64,000 nucleotides of DNA. It comes from JAHFTY01 sp964584785. Lineage in GTDB: Bacteria > Acidobacteriota > Terriglobia > 20CM-2-55-15. The stretch spans positions 1 through 64,000 of the forward strand of contig CAZPBY010000002.1 in the NCBI GenBank assembly GCA_964584785.1. The letters run 5' to 3'. The translations under genes and the position numbers were made by a program. The notes beneath the pieces were generated by a model. It was given only the letters and a program-made list of their open reading frames with translations, made no database searches and was not told the origin of the DNA. Shown here piece after piece: positions 33,424-41,588 of the stretch (position 1 is the first letter of the stretch; every line of letters begins with the position of its first letter).

Positions 33424-36039
33424 ATGCCGGACCCAAAGCCGAGGAAGGCAAAGTTCTCCTGGTTTCGTTCTCCGATCTTCAAAATCTGCCTCGCGTTCTT
33501 CCTTCTTGGATTCATAGCCGTTTCGAGCGTCTTCCTTTATTTCTACGCGGAGTACTCGAAAATCATCGATCGCAAACTCAGCGGCGAAGTGTTCAAGAAC
33601 ACGGCCAAGATCTATGCCACGCCCTTTCGCGTTTATCCGGGACAAAAGCTCGCGCCGGAAATGGTTGTGGCGCGGCTACAGCGCGCGGGTTTCGAAGCCT
33701 CGGACAAAGGAAGCACGGGCGAAGGCGTTTACGAAATCAACGGCAGCCGGATAACGATTCGTCCGGAGCTTGGCGACCCGCTTCGATTGGAATTCCAGGG
33801 CAGCAAGCTCAACCGCATCGTCAAACCGAACAACAGCGTCGAAGACAACGAAGCCTGGCTGCCGGCCGAGTTGGTGACGAATCTTTTCGATCAGTCGCGA
33901 GAGAAACGCCGAATCGTCGAGTTCAAGGAAATACCGAAGCACTTGAGCAATGCGCTTATCGCTTCGGAAGATCAACGGTTCTACAGTCACTATGGACTGG
34001 ATCCGATTCGATTGACTGGAGCCGTTGTCTCGGCGGTTAAGGACTCGCATCGCGTCGAAGGCACGAGCACCTTGACTCAGCAACTCGCCCGCAACTTCTT
34101 CCTGAGTCCGGACCGCTCTCCCAGCCGAAAGATTCGCGAGGCGTTCATCGCTATGCTGCTCGAGCAGCGGCTGACGAAGGATCAGATTCTGACGATGTAC
34201 GCCAACGAGGTCTACCTCGGCCAGCGCGGATCGTTCAGCATTCACGGTTTCGGCGAAGGCGCCGCGGCTTATTTCGGCAAGGACATCGGCGAGCTGACGC
34301 TGCCGGAAGCAGCGATGCTCGTGGCGATCATTCCGGCTCCGAACGCATACAACCCGAGCAAGTATCCCGATCGTGCGAAGAATCGCCGCAACCTGGTTCT
34401 GACGTTGATGCATTCGATGGGGACCATCAGTAAGGAAGATCTCGAGAAAGCCAGAAACACAGAGCTCAAGGTTGTGCCGTTAAAGCTGGATGCGACGGAT
34501 GCTCCGTATCTCGTCGACTTCATCCGCGACGAACTCGTGAAAGAGTATTCGGAGGAAGCGCTCGTCAATTCGAGCATGAAGGTCTACACGTCGCTCGACC
34601 CAGACCTCCAGAAGGCCGCGGTCGAAGCGGTGGATAAGGGATTGACGGTCGCGCTGGACGAAGTCGCGCGCCGCAACAAGCACCGCAAACCGGGCGAGCA
34701 ACTGCCGAACCCGCAGGCAGCGCTGATCGCCATCGATCCGCATACCGGTGAAATCAAGGCGATGGTTGGCGGAACCAACTACGGCGCGAGCCAGTACAAT
34801 CGCATCACTCAGGCGTTCCGGCAACCGGGTTCGATCTTCAAACCGTTGGTTTATGCCGCCGCGCTTGAAACTGCGTTTGACAACGCGGACACACACCCGG
34901 CATCGCCCCCGGCGGATGCACCGAAGACCGAGCCTTCCACCGCCGAGGCTGCTGCGGCACCGCCGGCAGCGCCGCAGGCTGCGCCTGACGCTCCGGTCGA
35001 GCATGCGCCCGCCGACCTGACGAACGTATTCACGCCGATCACCCGCATCGTCGATGAACCGACCACCTTCTATTACGAGGGAGGGCGCACCTACGAACCG
35101 AACAACTTCCACGAACAGTACCGCGGTGAAGTTTTGTTCCGGGAAGCGTTGTGGCACTCCTTGAACGTTCCGACCATCAAGATCGCGGAAAAGATCGGTT
35201 ACGATCGCGTGGCCGCGTTTGCCAAACGTGCAGGATTGAATGCCAAGATCAAGGGTTATCCATCGATCGCGCTCGGCGCGTTCGAAGTCACTCCAATTGA
35301 GATGGCGGGCGCGTACACGATATTCGCGAATGGCGGAAAACGCATGCAGCCGCACGCGCTGCTTCGAGTTTCGGCCAGCGGTGTGGTGAAGACTTACAAA
35401 TACGAACCCGAGGAAGTCATCCGGCCGGAGCTCGCATACATGATGACGCATTTGATGGAAGGTGTCCTCGAGCACGGTACGGCTGTGGGCGTTCGGGCAC
35501 GGGGCTTCGAGCTTCCTGCCGCCGGCAAGACGGGAACATCACGCGACGGCTGGTTCGCAGGTTACACGAAAGACCTGCTCGCCATTGCCTGGGTCGGCTA
35601 CGACGACAACAGCGACCTGAACATGGAGGGCGCGCATTCGGCGCTGCCGATCTGGACCGCGTTCATGATGAAGGCCTATCAGCTTTACCCGCCGGGTGAC
35701 CCTGAGAGCATGGGCTTCGAATCTCCCGGCGGCATCGAATACGCGCGGGTCGACAGTCAAACTCTCGGGCTTGCCACTCCGTCGTGCCCCGAAACATTTG
35801 AAGAAGCTTTTATCGCGGGAACCGCTCCCACGACGTACTGTCCGCTTCACGGTTCGCGAATATCCGACACGCTGGAAAACGGCGTCGACGCCATCGGCGA
35901 CGGAATGAAGAAGACCGGAAGCGCGATCGGGAGCGCCGTGCGAGGAATCGGCCGCGTCTTCGGCGGGCTGTTCGGCAAAGGCAACGATCCGCCTCCGCCT
36001 CCCCCTCCTCCCAAACCCGACAAACCGCCTCCGCATTAG
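33424..36039 (+). CDS. Class A penicillin-binding protein (PBP1A/1B family)
   Basis: This 871-residue bifunctional peptidoglycan synthase has a membrane anchor at about 15-40 and a PBP1b-like regulatory segment with VYPGQKLAPEMVVARLQRAGF. The GT51 glycosyltransferase domain (about 165-350) has EDQRFYSHYGLD, GTSTLTQQLARN and NEVYLGQRG. The transpeptidase domain has SIFK (Ser470), the SLN motif and KTGTS (Lys702). Between SIFK and the next conserved block is an unusual 44-residue Pro/Ala-rich insertion at about 487-530. The C-terminus ends in a polyproline tail. It acts in the periplasm in cell-wall growth and is a beta-lactam target. It is monocistronic with a probable leaderless promoter. Confidence 0.93.
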   Translation: MPDPKPRKAKFSWFRSPIFKICLAFFLLGFIAVSSVFLYFYAEYSKIIDRKLSGEVFKNTAKIYATPFRVYPGQKLAPEMVVARLQRAGFEASDKGSTGEGVYEINGSRITIRPELGDPLRLEFQGSKLNRIVKPNNSVEDNEAWLPAELVTNLFDQSREKRRIVEFKEIPKHLSNALIASEDQRFYSHYGLDPIRLTGAVVSAVKDSHRVEGTSTLTQQLARNFFLSPDRSPSRKIREAFIAMLLEQRLTKDQILTMYANEVYLGQRGSFSIHGFGEGAAAYFGKDIGELTLPEAAMLVAIIPAPNAYNPSKYPDRAKNRRNLVLTLMHSMGTISKEDLEKARNTELKVVPLKLDATDAPYLVDFIRDELVKEYSEEALVNSSMKVYTSLDPDLQKAAVEAVDKGLTVALDEVARRNKHRKPGEQLPNPQAALIAIDPHTGEIKAMVGGTNYGASQYNRITQAFRQPGSIFKPLVYAAALETAFDNADTHPASPPADAPKTEPSTAEAAAAPPAAPQAAPDAPVEHAPADLTNVFTPITRIVDEPTTFYYEGGRTYEPNNFHEQYRGEVLFREALWHSLNVPTIKIAEKIGYDRVAAFAKRAGLNAKIKGYPSIALGAFEVTPIEMAGAYTIFANGGKRMQPHALLRVSASGVVKTYKYEPEEVIRPELAYMMTHLMEGVLEHGTAVGVRARGFELPAAGKTGTSRDGWFAGYTKDLLAIAWVGYDDNSDLNMEGAHSALPIWTAFMMKAYQLYPPGDPESMGFESPGGIEYARVDSQTLGLATPSCPETFEEAFIAGTAPTTYCPLHGSRISDTLENGVDAIGDGMKKTGSAIGSAVRGIGRVFGGLFGKGNDPPPPPPPPKPDKPPPH

Positions 36040-36139
36040 TTTTCACCGACTCGTCAACAGGCCCGATCAAGGCTCATGGCAAAGTGCAGGCCACCATCTA
36101 TCAGGGACGCTTCACCTATCAAGCGGATGCAGACGAGAT

Positions 36140-36889
36140 CTACTCCTCCGAGATGCACGACCTGGCGGCGCTCTGCGCCGACACGGCCAGCCGAATGGTT
36201 TCTTTCGCGCGTGATTCGATCTCGTGCCGATCGGCGTTTCGTTGAATCAGCACAAGCATCGACGTCAGCGATCGCTTCGCTTCCGACAATGCCGCGTCTC
36301 CGCACAAACGCTGCGCGCTTCTCTCGGCGAGCCGGACCGCGGTGAGCGCCTGAGGAACCAGGGTCTCGACAACGCCTTCGGCTGCGTTTGTTTCGGCAAT
36401 GGAGTCGCGTTCATATGCGTACGATCCGCTGAAGCCGCGATACTCGATCGCCGGAAGTTTTTTGCCCGCAATTTCGACAACCACAAACGGGCTGGCCGTA
36501 TCGACCAGATAGTGCGGCTCGGCAGTGACCATCACGCCGAAACGATCCAGTCCAGTCGTGATTTCCAACTCACTGTTGCTGCCGTTCAACTGCAATTCGC
36601 CTGCGTTGTGCGTTATTCCGTCCGGACCAACGATCCACATCACGTATGTATTGAAGTCGCCGCCGAACAATGCGGCCGGCTTCATTCCATTCAGTCTCAC
36701 CTTTCCGGCGAACTCCCCCGACCGCCTGTCGCCGATCAGTGTTCCTTTTGCTGTTGGAAGCCTTGATGTGCCTGCGAACTTTGCACGAAGTGCACCATCA
36801 CGCGAAGCCTCGACTCCCGGCGTTTGCCGCACTTCGGAAGCCAGAGCAAGGGCGGTTCCGAGCAGGATGATGGACAAAGCCTTTGTCAT
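36140..36889 (-). CDS. Exported conserved protein of the OmpA-N-like GDFNTYVMW type
   Basis: The 249-residue protein begins MTKALSIILLGTALALASEV, a signal peptide. The core, about 50-150, reads GEFAGKVRLNGMKPAALFGG, DFNTYVMWIVGPDG, NAGELQLNGSNSELEIT and FGVMVTAEPHYLV. I know this pattern as an N-terminal module of OmpA-family and stand-alone exported proteins in Acidobacteriota. The C-terminal 90 residues are helical and charged. There is no OmpA peptidoglycan-binding motif, so this is a short form. The ATG at 36889 is preferred, although the frame is open upstream as antisense of the radical SAM gene. Function unknown. Confidence 0.72.
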   Translation of the reverse strand: MTKALSIILLGTALALASEVRQTPGVEASRDGALRAKFAGTSRLPTAKGTLIGDRRSGEFAGKVRLNGMKPAALFGGDFNTYVMWIVGPDGITHNAGELQLNGSNSELEITTGLDRFGVMVTAEPHYLVDTASPFVVVEIAGKKLPAIEYRGFSGSYAYERDSIAETNAAEGVVETLVPQALTAVRLAERSAQRLCGDAALSEAKRSLTSMLVLIQRNADRHEIESRAKETIRLAVSAQSAARSCISEE

Positions 36890-37050
36890 ACGAGTTCCGG
36901 TAATGGCTCTATCGCATAATTCATTCCAAACGACGGAACAGGATAAATCATGGAGGAGCGGCGCGTTGAAGGCGTCGCGTCCGGTGTGAGGCGGTTTTTT
37001 TCCTGCGGGCGCACGGAAAAAATCGTCGGTTCGGTGCACGGACCACCGGA

Positions 37051-38094
37051 TCAAAAAAGATTCATCTGGACAACACCCGGACGACGAAACGAATCGGCGG
37101 ACAATTTTGGACGACTGTGGTTCAAACCGGCTTTCCGGCAGCAGACTTCGAAAAATTCGGCCATGTGTTGAGCGTAGACGCCCTGTCCGTGCATACGCGA
37201 ACCAAAGTTGGGATCGTTCAGCCTTCCGCCTCGAATCTGGCGGACCCGGTTGAGGATTTTGTCTTTCTGCTGCGGCCGGTGAAGCGCCAGCCATTCTTCG
37301 AATAAGGGCGCAACACCATAGGGAAGCCGCAGTGGCACGTAACCTGCCGACCTGGCTCCGGCGGAGGCGGCTGCAGCGAGTATCCCCGGCATTTCATGAT
37401 CCGTCAGGCCGGGAATCACCGGCGCGACGAGCGTGCCGACGGCAATGCCCGCCGATGCCAACTGCTGGATCGCTGCGAGACGCCGGCTCGGCTGCGAAGC
37501 GCGGGGTTCCAGTTCTCGGGCAAGTTCCCCATCAAGTGATGTGACCGACACCAGGACCAATGCGGCGTCAAAGCGGGCAAGCTCCGAAAGAACGTCGATG
37601 TCGCGCGTCACCAGTTCGTTTTTCGTGATGATCACGACCGGATTTCGAAACTCCGCAAGGACCTCGAGACACCGGCGTGTGATTCTCAGACGCCGTTCGA
37701 TCGGCTGGAACGCATCGGTCACGCCGCTGATGGCGATCACTTGCGGCTTCCACGATTTCGCACTCAACTCCCGTCGAAGAAGTTCCGGCGCATCTTCCTT
37801 AACAAGAATTTTCGTTTCGAAATCAAGACCCGCGGAGAAACCGAGATACTCGTGATTCGGACGCGCGAAGCAGTAAATGCAGCCGTGTTCGCAACCACGG
37901 TAGGGATTGATGCTCGCCTCGAAACCGACATCGGGACTGTCGTTGTAGGCGATGATCGACCTGGTGGTGTCGCGAAGAAACACCGTTTGCGGCAAAGGAT
38001 CGTCCGGTTCGTTCCATTCACCGCGCGAGTATGACGTACTCTCGAAACGGTTCGGTGGATTACTTGCCGCGCCGCGGCCCTTTAGGTTGTTCAT
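37051..38094 (-). CDS. Radical SAM protein (PA0069/SplB-like family)
   Basis: The 347-residue protein has the 4Fe-4S cluster motif CEHGCIYCFAR (CxxxCxxC, about residues 68-78). It is preceded by SINPYRGCEHGC and followed by LDFETKILVKEDAPELLRREL, the signature of the PA0069-like group related to spore photoproduct lyase. The segment ISGVTDAFQPIERRLRITRR near 119-138 is also typical. Reactions in this group are not established; DNA or RNA repair is sometimes proposed. It lies 10 bases downstream of the PEP-mutase-like gene and should share its transcript. No signal peptide is present, so it acts in the cytoplasm. Confidence 0.88.
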   Translation of the reverse strand: MNNLKGRGAASNPPNRFESTSYSRGEWNEPDDPLPQTVFLRDTTRSIIAYNDSPDVGFEASINPYRGCEHGCIYCFARPNHEYLGFSAGLDFETKILVKEDAPELLRRELSAKSWKPQVIAISGVTDAFQPIERRLRITRRCLEVLAEFRNPVVIITKNELVTRDIDVLSELARFDAALVLVSVTSLDGELARELEPRASQPSRRLAAIQQLASAGIAVGTLVAPVIPGLTDHEMPGILAAAASAGARSAGYVPLRLPYGVAPLFEEWLALHRPQQKDKILNRVRQIRGGRLNDPNFGSRMHGQGVYAQHMAEFFEVCCRKAGLNHSRPKLSADSFRRPGVVQMNLF

Positions 38095-38104
38095 CCGGGG
38101 CTGC

Positions 38105-39046
38105 CTATCCCTTAATGAGATTGTACTTCCTCGCGCGGGCGGTGACGTCCTGCGACTCGATCAACTTTTGATAAACATCGTTCGGAATCTGAAGTTTCGT
38201 CGCATTCGTCATCAGACCGGTCGACTTCAGTTCCTGCAGTGCCTGGTGAGCGGCGCCAAGGCTGATCTGCAGCAGTTGTCCGGCGTAGACGCCGAAGCTG
38301 ATTCGAGCGTCTTTCAGTTGCGCCGGAGTCGTCGTCCCGCCGACGGTGCTCATCAACGGACGCTTGACGACGTCCCGAGCCTTCGCGGTATCGGTCAACC
38401 GCATGCCCGAAAAGAAAATGACGTCGGCGCCGGCTTCGGCGCAGGCGATTCCGCGGTTGAGAGCCTCGTCCATCGTGCGTTGCTCGGAAAGCGCGTCGGT
38501 GCGAGCGACGATCGCCGTTCCCTTCTCACGCGCGTCGACGGCGGCCTTGATCTTGTCGGCCATCTGCTCTTTGGTGATCAGGTCGCTGCGGCCGCCGAGA
38601 TGTTTGATCGTGACGGTGTCCTCAAACATGACGACGGCGATACCGCGCTTTTCGGCGTTCTTCATCGCACGATAAACATTGATGGGGCTTCCGCCACCGT
38701 CGTCGCAATCCGCGAACACCGGCACATTCACGCTTTCCGCAATGTTGCCCGCAAACTCAATCAGTTCGGTGATCGTGATCAGACCGACATCGGGAATGAC
38801 GTGCTCGGCCGAAACGGCGCTGCCTCCGACGGTGACCACGGGAAATCCCATCTGCTCGATGAGCCGCGCCGTCAGAACGTCATGAGCGGCGGGCGCCAGC
38901 ACCGGCTCAGGTCCCTGGACGAGCCGCCGGAATTCGTCGCCTTTGGAGAGATTGGACGTTTGCGCGCTCGCGGCACTTTGCGGCAGCAAGCTGCCGGCGG
39001 CAGCAGCAGTCGCACTTTTGATGAACGTTCGACGAGTTGATTTCAT
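38105..39046 (-). CDS. Tat-exported isocitrate lyase/PEP mutase-family protein
   Basis: The 313-residue TIM-barrel protein belongs to the isocitrate lyase/phosphoenolpyruvate mutase superfamily. Blocks include APAAHDVLTARLIEQMGFP, VPVFADCDDGGGSPINVYRA with Mg-binding Asp residues, VMFEDTVTIKHLGG, and ARTDALSEQRTMDEALNRG. The catalytic Cys loop of lyases (KKCGH) is replaced by IKHLGG. It begins KSTRRTFIKSATAAAAGSLL, a clear twin-arginine signal, so the protein is predicted to be exported folded, unlike usual cytoplasmic relatives. GGAGGAG lies about 7 bases before the ATG. It starts 51 bases from the divergent mtnB gene. Carboxyphosphonoenolpyruvate mutase-like or oxaloacetate hydrolase activity is possible but not shown. 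Confidence 0.85.
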   Translation of the reverse strand: MKSTRRTFIKSATAAAAGSLLPQSAASAQTSNLSKGDEFRRLVQGPEPVLAPAAHDVLTARLIEQMGFPVVTVGGSAVSAEHVIPDVGLITITELIEFAGNIAESVNVPVFADCDDGGGSPINVYRAMKNAEKRGIAVVMFEDTVTIKHLGGRSDLITKEQMADKIKAAVDAREKGTAIVARTDALSEQRTMDEALNRGIACAEAGADVIFFSGMRLTDTAKARDVVKRPLMSTVGGTTTPAQLKDARISFGVYAGQLLQISLGAAHQALQELKSTGLMTNATKLQIPNDVYQKLIESQDVTARARKYNLIKG

Positions 39047-39080
39047 CGTTGTCTCCTCCGGGCTCCAGGCGAATGCCTAG

Positions 39081-39086
39081 TATAAT
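39081..39086 (+). promoter_or_regulatory. -10 box TATAAT just before mtnB
   Basis: A consensus TATAAT ends 11 bases before the mtnB ATG, with no Shine-Dalgarno and no evident -35. The leader would be about 5 bases or less. No SAM riboswitch fits into this 51-base divergent region. Confidence 0.45.
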
Positions 39087-39097
39087 GCCGCTTTACC

Positions 39098-39721
39098 ATG
39101 ACATTTGCCCAGCACGTCGAACGGCTCGTCGAAATCGGCCGAGATTTTCACCGAAGGGGTTGGGCGCTTGGAACCAGCGGGAACTTCAGCGTGGTGATCG
39201 ATCGGAATCCGCTGGTGCTTGCGATCACCGAGAGCTCCATCGACAAGGGACGGCTTCAGCCCGAAAACATCCTGCGCGTCGGCCCGGATGCCTCAGTTCT
39301 TCCCGGAATCAGCGGCAAGCCGTCTGCGGAAACGCTGTTGCACCTGGCAGTGGCACGAACGATTGGAGCGGGCGCCATCTTGCATACACATTCCGTCTGG
39401 AGCACCATATTGTCCGACCATCATGCAGGCCGGGCGGGCTTTTTCATTGAGAACTACGAAATGCTCAAAGGCTTGTCCGGGGTGAAAACGCACGAGCATC
39501 GCGAATGGGTGCCGATACTGGAGAACAGCCAGGATCTCGAACTCTTGTCGACGCAGGCAGCGTCGATGTTACTGGAAACCGCGGGAGTTCACGGGTTCCT
39601 GATCCGCCGTCACGGTCTCTACACGTGGGGTATCGATCTCGATGAAGCCGTCCGTCACGTCGAGATTCTCGAATTCCTGCTCGAATCGGTGGGTCGCCGC
39701 CAGATGATGGAGCCGGCGTAA
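39098..39721 (+). CDS. mtnB: Methylthioribulose-1-phosphate dehydratase
   Basis: The 207-residue zinc enzyme of the class II aldolase/adducin fold dehydrates 5-methylthioribulose-1-phosphate in methionine salvage. It has GTSGNFSVV near residues 26-34, PSAETLLHLAVA near 81-92, the zinc-binding LHTHSVWS near 100-107, and the C-terminal HGLYTWG near 173-179 with a further His ligand. The length is standard. It is the first gene of mtnB-mtnD-mtnC. The isomerase mtnA and MTA phosphorylase are not in the window and must be elsewhere. Confidence 0.94.
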   Translation: MTFAQHVERLVEIGRDFHRRGWALGTSGNFSVVIDRNPLVLAITESSIDKGRLQPENILRVGPDASVLPGISGKPSAETLLHLAVARTIGAGAILHTHSVWSTILSDHHAGRAGFFIENYEMLKGLSGVKTHEHREWVPILENSQDLELLSTQAASMLLETAGVHGFLIRRHGLYTWGIDLDEAVRHVEILEFLLESVGRRQMMEPA

Positions 39722-39742
39722 GAAGCCGGGAGGGGAGTATTC

Positions 39743-40291
39743 ATGGCTTTGGTCCGAATCCCAGACGAAAATCGCACGCTGGCCGATCGCGATGCGGTCG
39801 CCGTCTATCTTGCCCAGGTCGGCATTCAATATGAAGTGTGGACGCCGGAGCATCCCACGGCTTCGGACGCGTCGTCCGAAGAGATTCTGGAGGCATACTC
39901 GTCCGAGATCGAACGGCTGAAAAAGAGCGGCGGCTACGTGACCGCCGACGTGATCAACGTCAATGCGCAAACGCCGAACCTGGACGCGATGCTTGCAAAA
40001 TTCAGCCGCGAACACTGGCACGACGAAGACGAGGTTCGATTCATCATTCACGGCAGCGGCGTGTTTCACATCCATCCGCAGAACTCGCCAGTCATCGCCA
40101 TCGAGGTGGGCGCTGGCGATCTCATCCGTGTGCCGCGCGGCACGCTGCACTGGTTTGATTTGTGTTCCGATCGCCAGATCCGCGCGATCCGGTTGTTCCA
40201 GGATCCATCGGGTTGGACACCGCGTTACACCGAAAGCGGCATTGATCAACGCTATCAACCCGTCTGCCTGGGCACATCCTACGTACGATGA
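39743..40291 (+). CDS. mtnD: Acireductone dioxygenase
   Basis: This 182-residue cupin enzyme converts the acireductone intermediate of methionine salvage to the keto-acid precursor of methionine and formate with Fe, or by an off-pathway reaction with Ni. The metal ligands are seen in HWHDEDEVRFIIHG near residues 92-105 (HxHxxxxE) and GTLHWFD near 133-139. It lies 21 bases after mtnB with GGGAGGGGAG upstream, and its stop overlaps the ATG of mtnC by ATGA. The two enzymes therefore act in sequence and are co-translated. Confidence 0.95.
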   Translation: MALVRIPDENRTLADRDAVAVYLAQVGIQYEVWTPEHPTASDASSEEILEAYSSEIERLKKSGGYVTADVINVNAQTPNLDAMLAKFSREHWHDEDEVRFIIHGSGVFHIHPQNSPVIAIEVGAGDLIRVPRGTLHWFDLCSDRQIRAIRLFQDPSGWTPRYTESGIDQRYQPVCLGTSYVR

Positions 40292-41013
40292 GCTTCAGCC
40301 TCTCTACCGAGCACATCCGTGGAATCCTTCTCGACATTGAAGGTACAACCACGCCGATCGATTTCGTATACGGAACGCTGTTTCCGTACGTCCGGGAGCA
40401 GCTCGCGGATTTCCTGAAGAACAATTCTTCGGATCCGGAAGTTCGCCAGATTGTTCGCGCGCTGAAGATCGAACACGAAAGCGACACGCGTTCGAATTTA
40501 ATGACGCCGCACTGGAGCGATCAGCCGATCGAGTACATCAACTGGCTGATGGATCAGGACCGGAAGATCACGCCGCTTAAAGCACTGCAGGGCAGGATTT
40601 GGCTCGAGGGTTACCAATCCGGAAGAATCCAAGGACAGGTTTTCCCCGATGTCGCCGCGGCGCTTCACCGCTGGTACGAGAAGAGCTTCGACATCCGGAT
40701 CTTCTCGTCCGGAAGTACGCTCGCGCAACGACTGCTGTTCTCGAGCACAGCGGATGGAAACCTCAGCCCGTGGATCAAAGATCATTTCGACACGAACATC
40801 GGCGCCAAAATCGATCCGGCAAGTTATACGGCGATCGCGTACGCTTTCGAACTCAAGCCCAGGCAGATCCTCTTTATATCCGATGTAACGCGCGAACTCG
40901 ATGCCGCGCGGCAATCCGGAATGAAAACGCTGCTGTGCATGCGTCCAGGGAATCATCCGCAGGTGATGCACGATCACAGAGCGATTTCATCGTTCGAGGA
41001 GATTCAGGACTAG
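40288..41013 (+). CDS. mtnC: Enolase-phosphatase E1
   Basis: This 241-residue HAD-superfamily enzyme catalyses enolisation and then dephosphorylation of the diketone intermediate, giving the acireductone used by MtnD. HAD motif I is DIEGTTTPIDFVYGTLFPYV near residues 17-36, motif II SSGS near 144-147, and motif IV ISDVTRELDAARQSGMKT near 202-219. It overlaps mtnD by four bases. Gene order B-D-C differs from pathway order, but all three steps are consecutive (B, then C, then D). It converges with the pterin dehydratase gene, leaving a 7-base gap. Confidence 0.95.
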   Translation: MSFSLSTEHIRGILLDIEGTTTPIDFVYGTLFPYVREQLADFLKNNSSDPEVRQIVRALKIEHESDTRSNLMTPHWSDQPIEYINWLMDQDRKITPLKALQGRIWLEGYQSGRIQGQVFPDVAAALHRWYEKSFDIRIFSSGSTLAQRLLFSSTADGNLSPWIKDHFDTNIGAKIDPASYTAIAYAFELKPRQILFISDVTRELDAARQSGMKTLLCMRPGNHPQVMHDHRAISSFEEIQD

Positions 41014-41020
41014 AAAACGC

Positions 41021-41347
41021 CTAACGTTTCACGTCCTCGATCTTGGCGGCCAGAATGAAGTCGCTTTCGGTGAGGCCGTCGATTTTGTGTGTCCAGATCT
41101 TTACGCCAACTTTGCCCCATGCGAGGAAAATGTCCGGATGGTGTCCCTGTTCCTCGGCAATCCCGCCAATCTTATTCGTGAAGTCCAGGGCGGTTCGGAA
41201 GTCGGGAAATCTGAATTCTTTCTCGATGTGGTGATTGTTGACGACGTTCCAGTCCTCGACCTCTCTGGCTAAAGGCTGGATCTGATCGGCAGTCAATGGA
41301 GGCACACCGCCTCTGCAAGGTACGCACGTTTTTTGGGAGAGCCCCAT
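41021..41347 (-). CDS. phhB: Pterin-4a-carbinolamine dehydratase
   Basis: The 108-residue protein recycles 4a-hydroxytetrahydrobiopterin formed by aromatic amino acid hydroxylases. The active-site blocks are EEQGHHPDIFLAWGKVGVKIWTH (HHP near 67-69) and the end THKIDGLTESDFILAAKIE. The N-terminus carries CVPCRGGVPPLT, a CxxC form common in bacterial members. The ATG at 41347 has GGAGGTGG directly upstream. No phenylalanine hydroxylase gene is near, so the hydroxylase partner is elsewhere. The family is often called 4a-hydroxytetrahydrobiopterin dehydratase; moonlighting roles in molybdopterin metabolism have been proposed. Confidence 0.92.
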   Translation of the reverse strand: MGLSQKTCVPCRGGVPPLTADQIQPLAREVEDWNVVNNHHIEKEFRFPDFRTALDFTNKIGGIAEEQGHHPDIFLAWGKVGVKIWTHKIDGLTESDFILAAKIEDVKR

Positions 41348-41522
41348 ATCCACCTCCAATTGGAATTTTAACAAGAATCCCGCACACGACTTCCCCCAAC
41401 GGATCATCTACCGTCGTTTGAGACCCATTGCGGCGCATGCCATCGCACAGTACCCGAGCGAAGGGAGTGGGCACCGTGGATAGCTGTAAAGATTTAGCTG
41501 GGACGGCACACTAGCTCCGCTT

Positions 41523-41539
41523 CTTCGTGACGTCACTTC
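41523..41539. repeat. Remnant end of palindromic repeat family B
   Basis: CTTCGTGACGTCACTTC is identical to the right end of family-B copy 2 (12152 onward). The rest of the palindrome is absent, so this is either a degraded or partial copy or a chance short match. It lies in the 241-base divergent region between the pterin dehydratase and M20 peptidase genes, which otherwise shows only a possible -10 (TAGAAT near 41561). Confidence 0.4.
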
Positions 41540-41588
41540 TACTTCCGACCGAATTACCATAGAATTCGCGCAAGTCAAGGGAGGAACG

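Noticed and set aside
36890..37294. N-terminal extension of the exported conserved protein
   Set aside because: The extra codons overlap the radical SAM gene region and lack any signal, whereas the ATG at 36889 begins a signal peptide.
39047..39097. SAM riboswitch upstream of the methionine-salvage genes
   Set aside because: The divergent gap is only 51 bases and contains a -10 box near the ATG, leaving no room for a riboswitch.
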